Origin: Plasmodiophora brassicae | Lineage: Eukaryota; Endomyxa: Phytomyxea; Phytomyxea; Plasmodiophorida | Assembly (NCBI GenBank): GCA_036867785.1 | Contig: CP145414.1 | Coordinates: 682,001 to 746,000, forward strand | Direction: 5' to 3' | Length of the DNA stretch: 64,000 nucleotides | Shown: in pieces, positions 56,955-64,000 of the stretch | Numbering within the stretch: the stretch's first letter is position 1 | How the letters are laid out: the number at the start of each line of letters is the position of its first letter | Notes under the pieces: model-generated | Database searches by the model: none | What the model was told of the DNA's origin: nothing | What the model saw: only the letters and a program-made list of their open reading frames with translations | Program-made: the position numbers and the translations under genes

Positions 56955-59900
56955 TTAGGGGGCAGTCAGTTGGCTGATCTCGATCCGGCCCTCAGCAGAT
57001 CGCGCGAGGAGCACCATCAGCAGACGTCCCAGGTCGTTGCTGCCGACGGCCTGGCAGTAAGCCCGTTCAGCAATCGCAAGTATCAACGGCCTGCCCGCGT
57101 CGTCCAGTACCTGATCGAACTGTCGAACGGTGACGAATCCGGCATTGTCCTGATCGGCGATGGATAACTGTCGACGAAGGGCGTCGAGTTCGTCGGGAAG
57201 CGCTTCCCGTAATGCCATAGACAGCATCGACGCACGCCAGTCGCCGATGTCGGCGGCGACCCAGTCGGAGACGACGAGGCGGTTCTCCTCGGAGGCAACG
57301 TTGTTGGCGTCTGCGAAGCGGTCCAGCGCCGCCTCCAGTGAGTCGGCATTCGACAGGACTTCGGCCAGTTGCAGAGCCGGTCCGAATCGAGTCGCCCCCC
57401 TCGGCATCGTCCCTGCGAATGCGCTCTCCACTCGGTCGCGCACGTCGTCGTAAAGTGTGACGCTCCTGTCAACGACGATGTCGACGCCGTCGACGACCTT
57501 CATTGGATGATACAGGACGGATTCGCTCTAGCAGGTCGGGGAATCATTACGATGGGCCAGCGTCCGGTCGTACAACGAAGCGAAATACCTCGATCGTCTG
57601 ACGAATGAGGTGCAAGGCTGGGTCGATGCAGGCGCGTTCCTTCAACTGCCGATCTGCAGCGATGCTGCGAAGGGTGTCCTGCAGCGCCGTCAGCGAGAGC
57701 GTACCCCGATTCGTGATGGGCACGGGCGGTACGATGAGTTGGTTGGCGTGATTGCACAGGTCGCGAAGCTGAACCTCTCCACGGGCCGCCAGGCGCCTGC
57801 ACCGATTACGGGTCACGATCCGCTCCTGACGTACCTGCCCGATGGTTGCGTGTTCAGAGTCGGCCCGCGACACACACTCAGAAACGAATGAAGGCGTTCA
57901 CCAGTGGTGTCTCCACGATGTCGTCCTTGCCGGTGGCGAGGTCGATGCAGAGGCGGCAGGCTCGCGACAGCGCGTCCAACGCACGTGCACTGGTGTACCG
58001 GCCGGTGTTGTCGATAACGCTGCTGCCGGTGCTGCTGTCGGGGGTGGTCGCGGGCGCCAGCGTCGCAGCAGGTTTCGCTGCTGCTGGCGCTGCTGGTCCA
58101 CCGCCGCCAGCAGCAGCACCTTTCTTCACGGGCGTCGTCTCCACAGCCGCAGGCACTGGTCATCCACGTGTTAGTGGGGCGGCCAAGCGAACGGATCCTG
58201 GCGCGCGCGTACCTTCACCGTTGTTGCCATCGATACGTAACGGCGTCGGTGTAGTGGGAGGTGGAGGGCGCCCGCCTTTGCACCGGTCCAGGTCGTCGAA
58301 GAACAGGATCGCCGACTGGTGTCGCCCAGCTTCCGCTTGCAGCAGGGACAGGAACCGCTCCAGGCACAGGTCCGCTTGCCGCTCGAACCACGGGTCCTGG
58401 AGGAACGTTCACCACGAGGGCCAGCACGACAGAACGTGGTGGGGGACCTTGAGGATCCGGTCGATAGCGTCGCTGGTCTCCCTGTTCTTCGCGTCGAGAA
58501 TGGCGACAAGGCCAGCGGCCAGCTCGCGCGCGCGTTCATGCAGCTGAGCATCGCTGGTCAACGCAGGTCGGCAATGGCATACCCCCATCGATGCACGTGT
58601 ACCTCGTCTTTGATGACGTCCTCGACTCGCATGACGCGCGGGATGGCGTTGAATTCCCCGACGAACTTGTCGATCAGCGCCTGGCGGGGGTCGTCGCGCG
58701 TCACAAACGACCCGAACTTGGCGATCGTGTCCGAGAAGAACTCAACGGCCGGATGCCGGCTCCTGCCCACGATCGTTACCAATCGTAGCGATCGCCGTCC
58801 AGGCACGACCCTACAGGCGGTCGTTGCGGAACACGTTCTGGACCTGTGCCACGTAGGCCGTCTCGATCGACATCCATTGCCGGTAGAGACGGTCGACCAG
58901 GTCGCGGTCCAGAAAGTCAGCGGCGACATCTGCTGGCTCCTTCATAGCGCCGTCCTGAGCGGCCGCTACCGGAGCCGGCCCCACATCCGCACCGACGTCC
59001 TTCTTCTTGCCCTTGACGACCCGCTCGACCACCGCAATCGCGTCCGATATCACAGACGCCGGCTCCCCAGCACCGTTCACCGTATGTAGGACCTACATCG
59101 GGTACGTCAGCAGCAGGGACACAAAGGCAATGGACCAAGGACAATGGCGCGCCTGGAAAAGGTTCAGGAAGGCGGACAGGGGCGGGTACTTGCGGCTCCA
59201 TGCGAACAGCTCCTCGGGCACCTGCTCGTTGACGATGATGGCGTCCCGGCCAGGCAGGTCGACGAGGCGCTCCTTGACGACCTGGTCGAACGGCGGGTCG
59301 GCACCGTCCAGCCAGTACGTATCGCCCGTCATCGGATCGATACGTCGCCCCAGCGCGCGACGCTCCACCGCCGAATCGTCCAGGTCGACGTGCAGCACGA
59401 CCGCCATCTTCGAGCACCCGAACGGCGGCCGCTCGACGGCCGGGACGCCATCCGGGTACGGCACGATGTCGGACGCGCGATCCCGACCGGCGTTCCCGTT
59501 GGCGTCTGGCGCTGGGCCCGGGATCGTAAACCCAGACAGCGCCCGCTCCAGCAGGGCGGCCTGCGTCACCGACGTGGGGAACCCGTCGACGACAACGCCA
59601 GCGGCCTGCTGGCCGCACGTGACGATTGCATTGCAGACCAGGTTGACGAACGCGTTGTCGTCCGAGACGGGCCCCGTTGCCAGCGCGTCAACGTCGATAA
59701 CGACGTAGGACAGGGACCTGGCGATCGCGTTCGCGACCGTCGTCTTCCCTGAGAAGCGCTTCCCGATGACAAAGACAAGGTCGGCGTTCGTTGCGATTGC
59801 CGGCGCCAGCGGTGGCTGAACGGTGGCGCGACCCACGACATCGTGGACGGCGCGTCCCAGGGCGCTCGCATCGGTTTCCGACTCCAGAAGGCCATCGGCC

Positions 59901-61417
59901 CACCAGGGGGCGGATCGCGCCAGGAACATCTTCATCTGGCGGCGATCGAGGCGCGCCTGCACCTCCTCAGGCATCGTGACCGCCGACACGTAATCGTCGC
60001 GGACGCTCATCACGAACTTGTACTGGACGCTGTCGACCCTACCTTCGACGTGGGCGCCGGGTGCGACCGCGTCCTGCCAGCGGAACACGTCCTTGCACGC
60101 GTCCCACTCGTCGTCGGGCATGTCCCGTCGCGCCAGGGACCGGTAGGTCGACCGTCTGACGGCCAGCGCCACCAGCCCGTTCACCATCCGACCGCACCAC
60201 CGCCTGTTATGTCGTGATACGCGACGTCTGGCGGCCGCCCTGCAATCGACGATACGCTGCTGGTCGTCGCGAAGGCGATCCTCGTACAGCATCTTCTCCA
60301 GCGCGAAATGCTGACGATCGCGACGAAGGGCGACGTCGGCGCTGACGGCCGCGATCCGCTGCTTCTCCTGCTCGTAGTAGGACCGGCGACGCTCAGCGAT
60401 CGTCTCGACCTTGGCGACCTGCAGCATCTGCTGCTGGACGTCGCGTTCGCTGTTCGACCCGATCGTCGTCAGCGCCCTGGCCACGTCGTTGCCCTCCTGG
60501 GCCCGCAGGCGAGCCATGTCCTGGAACCGGTCGCGAAGCACCTTGTCGAGGCGTTTCCGTCGCGACTGATCGTCACGCTCCTGGGCGTCCGCTCGCTGGC
60601 GAATCAGTTCCAGCAGGTTGTCGTCGTTGATGTCGGCAGCGCGCGCCTTCTTCCCCAGCAACGACTCGTCGAAGGCGGCCAGGTCGCGACTGACGCCGGC
60701 CTGGGCGGCGGTGACGCGTTGCTGGCGCTGACGAAGGCGTCGCACGGCGACGCCTTGTTGTGCTTGCTCGTCCTGCGCGGCCATCTCGCCGTGCTTCGCC
60801 TCGCAATGGTCCAGGTGTCGCCTGGTGCACTCGTCGGCGTAGTCCCGTTGGCGAATCCGCTCGTCAAGCTCGGCCAGACGCTCGAGACGGAACCGCTTGT
60901 GTCGGTCGGCGACCTGCTGTGGACGTGCCCGCCCTGGGCTGTGCTGCCCAGCGGCCGCCTTGGCTCGCAGCGTCTGCAGGACGCCCGGCGACGTCGTCCA
61001 CCTCAGCATCTCGGTCAGGTGGCGCCGCTCGAACGCTGCCATGCGCTCGTTGCGTCGATCGTGGGCGGGGGCGGTCTGCTGGGCGACCTGCGATCGCTCC
61101 CAGTGCACCTTAACGGCGTGCAGCAGGTGGAGCGCGGCGCCCGGCTTCCCGGCGATCACGTCCTGGATCGTGTTCGGCGTGCAGACCACGCCCAGGTTGA
61201 CGAACCCGTCGTGCGCTCGCAACCAGTTCCGCTGGATCGCCTCCGGATGCTCCGGCCTCTGCTTGCCGGCGCCCGCGTCCCCCAGCGGGATCACGCCCAG
61301 GCGCTCCAGCAACCGCACGAACAGGCGCCCGTCGCCTGCCAGCGCCTCCAGCGGCCGGTCGTCCGGCATCGCCAGCCCGACATCGTCGACGATCCATGAC
61401 CGCACCAGCTGCGACAT
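56955..61417 (-). CDS. SPEF2/CPC1-like axonemal central-pair protein
   Basis: Homologue of SPEF2 (CPC1 in green algae), a central-pair projection protein of motile flagella. Starting at ATG 61417 (MSQLVRSWIVDDVGLAMPDD), the first exon holds a CH-like domain (NLGVVCTPNTIQDVIAGKPG), long charged coiled coils, and an adenylate-kinase-like domain: GKRFSGKTTVANAIA (P-loop), DGFPTS, and a lid with RRIDPMTGDTYW. A 31-bp intron then leads to VLHTVNGAGEPA. Downstream exons carry WMSIETAYVAQVQNVFRNDR, DDPRQALIDKFVGEFNAIPR and, near the C-terminus, an EF-hand-like SIADQDNAGFVTVRQFDQVL. This domain order is that of SPEF2. Exons after 59090 are approximate. Starts 121 bp from the divergent DRC2-like gene. 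Confidence 0.8.
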
Positions 61418-61538
61418 CACTCAGTGACGATCGTCGCGGGCCTACCCGTCAGCGCCCGATGATTGCAGAAGATTCGCCCGGTGCCCATCGTGGGGTACGC
61501 CCGGGTGGTCCAGCACCACACTCACTCAACGGGCGACG
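61418..61538. promoter_or_regulatory. Shared promoter of two flagellar genes
   Basis: Only 121 bp separate the start codons of the SPEF2-like gene (minus) and the DRC2-like gene (plus). Any promoter elements for both must lie here or in the leaders. No TATA box is obvious. Confidence 0.6.
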
Positions 61539-63139
61539 ATGGGGCGCGGGGCCGCCGGCGTCGGCAAGTTCATGAAAGGGACCGGGTACCTGGGCGGCGA
61601 CCTGCCGGCGGCGTCCCAGCGACGGCGACCGTCGGGGGCGGTCACCCAGCGGGAGCCGACGGCGCACGAGGTCGAACGGGAGCGCAAGGCGCAACGTCGA
61701 CGGGAGATGACGGCGCTGACGAGCAGCGAGACGCAGGACCTGAACCGCCTGCGACAATGCGTCCTGATGGGGCATCGCGACACGCTTCGCGTCGACCGCC
61801 TGACGTCGCTGCGTCGCGATGTGTTGACGTTGAGCGGCGACTTCGTTGCCGCCGGCGAACGCGTCGGGCGGTACGCGGTCCAGAGCGAGAAGGCGGCCAG
61901 CGAACGGTCCGGGCAGATCGAACGAGCCGCCCAGACGCACGGCCGGGCGCTCGACGACATCGTTGTCGGGACCTGGCGCCACCGCCTGATGGACGTCGTC
62001 GAGAGCAGGTCGGCGTGCGATGGTGTGCCTGATGGTCGCCCACTGAATCGGCGCAGCGGCGGGCGTCTGTCCGACCTGGAGCGCGCCTGGACGCAGGAGA
62101 CGGCGTCGGTGGCCGCCTCGAACCAGTCCGACCTGCGATTCTTCCAGCGGCGCGAAGTCGAGGCGCGCCACGCCGTCGACGACGCTGTGGAGGACAGCAA
62201 GCAGGCGTTCCAGGCCGCCAAGGAGGCCATGCGCAACCGGTACATGGAGCGCGCCAACAACCTTCGCGTCTGGCTCGGCAGTAAGATCGACGCCATCGAG
62301 GTACGACGGAGCGTCAGGCGTGGCCGGCAGCCGTTTGACAGAGCAGCGCTCGGCAGGCCCTGTTCGACGAGGAGCACGCCCGGTACGTGGACGCGACGTC
62401 GGACAGGACGAGGGACTTCCAGGCGCTGTCGGCGCGCGACGCGACCACGTCGTCGGAGATCGACCAGCGCGCGCGACGAGCGGACGGCCTGATCCGGTCT
62501 GTGGCGCGATGGCGCAAGCGATTGCAGGAGAACCAGGCGGCGTGCCTCGCCAGGAACGCGGGCCTGCGGCAGCAGAGGAACCTGGTGGCCGCCCAGTACA
62601 AGGCGCTGAAGGCGGCCATCGGCAGGCAGCGCGACGAGCGGAGCTCGCAGGCGAAGGCGATCGCCCGGGCGTGCACGACGGCTCGGGCGCAGATCGCGGA
62701 CGCGTACGCGCTGAGCACGCGGGTCATCACATTGGCTAACGCGATGCTGGCGCATGGGAACGCGTCGTTCGACGACGAGGTGGGCGATGCGGAAGCATCT
62801 GGCGAGGGTCAGGGCGCCGCGATGCAGGAGGACCCGATCGCGACGTTCCTGAAGCGACGGGCGCGTGCCGAGCTTCAGAACAGGGTGATGGTTGCCGCGC
62901 GCGATCGCCAACGCCAGACGAACGCCCAGCTGAGGCAGGCGATCATGCGGTTCCTGGCGAGCACGACGCTGCCGGCCGACTGGATCGACCAGCACAACTG
63001 CCTGTTCGTGATGAACGGCCGGCACGGGTTGCTGCCCAGACAGGTGTTCCACGTGGACCCAGTCGTGGCCATCAACAAGGTCGACAGCGTCGACGTCGTT
63101 CGATCCCAGGCGCTCCTCCACCGGCCCGCCTGCGCCTGA
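61539..63139 (+). CDS. DRC2/CCDC65-like nexin-dynein regulatory complex subunit
   Basis: Exons 61539-62008, 62057-62300 and 62357-63139 give exactly 498 residues, the family's usual size. Nearly all of it is coiled coil. The stretch RTRDFQALSARDATTSSEID, IRSVARWRKRLQENQ and LRQQRNLVAAQYKALKAAI lines up with the conserved middle of CCDC65/DRC2 (alternating E/R-rich heptads, a W-x-x-K pair, and ...QF-x-ELK). DRC2 forms the base of the nexin link that ties neighbouring outer doublets in motile flagella. The 48-bp first intron is a multiple of three and has no in-frame stop, so retention would add 16 residues; I remove it because of its GT..AG ends and the break it makes in the coil. Confidence 0.8.
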
Positions 63140-63431
63140 AGTCGCCCAGTTTCTGTTGTTTAACTGCATAAACCAAGGTCGGCCGCTACCACTCGTGCGG
63201 TGGCCACGTCGCCTCCTCCTAATGGCACTCTGGTGTGCACATTGCAACCTTCATGCTGACAACACAAATCAACCCAGCATTCGTGCACCGCGGTGGGCAC
63301 CGTCAGCGTTGCCGCATTCGGGCAGGTCTGCATCGAGTCACACGCCGCCGGCAGAGCAACAACAACATTGGCCCCGGTCCTGTCGCTCAGCAGGTTGCGT
63401 TTCGTACTAGTCACTGGGACGTTCGGCCTCG
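63140..63431. other. Intergenic, nothing recognised
   Basis: Leader and promoter space between the DRC2-like gene and the next gene on the same strand. No frame with natural residue use. Confidence 0.3.
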
Positions 63432-64000
63432 ATGAGCAGTGCCAAGGCGGTTGTCGCGGCGGTTGTGGCTGTGGCCGCCGTCGGCGTCGCCGTGTGGGCC
63501 TGGTGGAGGAGCGCACAGTCGGGGACGCCGACGAAGCACGCGAAGGCGAGGAAGGACGACGGCAGGCACAAGCTGAGCGAGAAAAAGCGCAAGAAGCAGC
63601 ACAAGGACGATGAGAAGCGCCTGCGCGATAAGAAGAAGACTAAGACGCGCAGGAGCGATAGTGACGATAGCGTGGATGATGACGTCAAAGCCGACGACGT
63701 CGCAGCGTCCATGTCCCCTGCCATCGTCGTGTCGCCAGCAGTCGAGGTTGAGCAACCGTCCACCGACGCATCGCCAGCTGCTGCTGTCGAGCAGCAAGCG
63801 CCCGCCGCAGCATCCACGCCTGTTGCTGCTGTCGAGCAGCCGACCGTCGTTCGAGAGGACAGCGCCCCTATCGACGACGAGCAGCCGCGTGCCGTTCGCG
63901 AGGACAGCGCCGTCATCGACAACCATTTCACAGTGGATAACCTGTCCGTCGATCCACGCCCGGACGAGAACGTGCCGGCGACGCTATCGGCGTCGTTCGT
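63432..64000 (+). CDS. Lysine-rich membrane-anchored protein, 5' part
   Basis: A frame from ATG 63432 stays open to the window edge (189 codons, no stop). It starts MSSAKAVVAAVVAVAAVGVA followed by VWAWW, a signal anchor, then a strongly basic stretch (KLSEKKRKKQHKDDEKRLRD), an acidic patch, and low-complexity A/V/E/P/Q sequence with a repeated R-E-D-S-A-(P/V)-I-D motif (VVREDSAPIDDEQPRAVRED). No domain recognised so far. Probably a single-pass protein with a long cytosolic tail. The rest lies outside. Confidence 0.5.
   Translation, partial: MSSAKAVVAAVVAVAAVGVAVWAWWRSAQSGTPTKHAKARKDDGRHKLSEKKRKKQHKDDEKRLRDKKKTKTRRSDSDDSVDDDVKADDVAASMSPAIVVSPAVEVEQPSTDASPAAAVEQQAPAAASTPVAAVEQPTVVREDSAPIDDEQPRAVREDSAVIDNHFTVDNLSVDPRPDENVPATLSASF

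Noticed and set aside
60308-61399. 363-codon plus-strand frame opposite SPEF2
   Set aside because: Leucine/valine-rich shadow; the minus strand has CH, coiled-coil and kinase-like motifs.
61526-63247. 573-codon minus-strand frame opposite DRC2
   Set aside because: Arginine/serine-rich with no pattern, whereas the plus strand carries the conserved coiled coil.

Overview
The window is nuclear DNA from a unicellular eukaryote. Almost every gene is cut by short spliceosomal introns, mostly 40-65 bp and a few about 31 bp. The introns have GT..AG ends, are often in frame-breaking phases, and lie in GC-rich coding sequence. The gene content points to a flagellated protist: SPEF2-like and DRC2-like axonemal genes, a CDKL-type kinase and a TRP-like channel, with actin-depolymerising factor, DOP1, PP2A B'' and a mitochondrial ribosomal S18. 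Three neighbouring genes encode membrane-anchored chitin-binding (CBM18/hevein-type) proteins with long proline-threonine stalks. My best guess is a plasmodiophorid (Rhizaria, chitin-walled resting spores, biflagellate zoospores). That is an inference from content, not a database result.

Layout. 0-5.8 kb: tail of an unknown gene, an SLC35F-type transporter, a SWIM/RING protein, an unknown gene and a CDKL-type kinase. 5.9-16.8 kb: a long CPA1 Na+/H+ exchanger, a small secreted protein, a Dam1/DASH-like protein with a C-terminal winged-helix-like part, a 60-residue membrane protein, a very long S18-type mitochondrial ribosomal protein, an acidic repeat protein beside a decayed relative, and a ZIP metal transporter. 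16.8-19.1 kb: poorly coding DNA with a broken CENP-B/pogo-type transposase piece. 19.2-26.7 kb: one intron-rich, visibly AT-richer gene for DOP1 (Dopey). 26.9-36.7 kb: two small unknown genes, a 186-bp foldback element, a 1602-residue multi-membrane PAS sensor of the TmcB/TmcC type, an acidic unknown protein and a PP2A B'' regulatory subunit.

37.2-44.5 kb is a nested transposon. A hAT element with 36-bp terminal inverted repeats (30 of 36 positions agree) has been entered, inside its right end, by a whole-looking Ty1/copia retrotransposon. The copia LTRs are 180 bp and look identical by eye, so that insertion is recent. 44.7-54.3 kb: a cold-shock-domain protein, ADF/cofilin, a secreted M14 carboxypeptidase with a GC-AG intron, three CBM18-stalk-membrane proteins and a LisH/WD40 protein. 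54.4-64 kb: an ankyrin/TRP-like channel, then SPEF2 and DRC2 homologues placed head to head 121 bp apart, and the start of a lysine-rich membrane-anchored protein that runs off the window.

Exon coordinates were worked out by hand from reading frame, GT/AG signals and family conservation. They should be read as strong proposals where the frame adds up exactly and as approximations where I say so.
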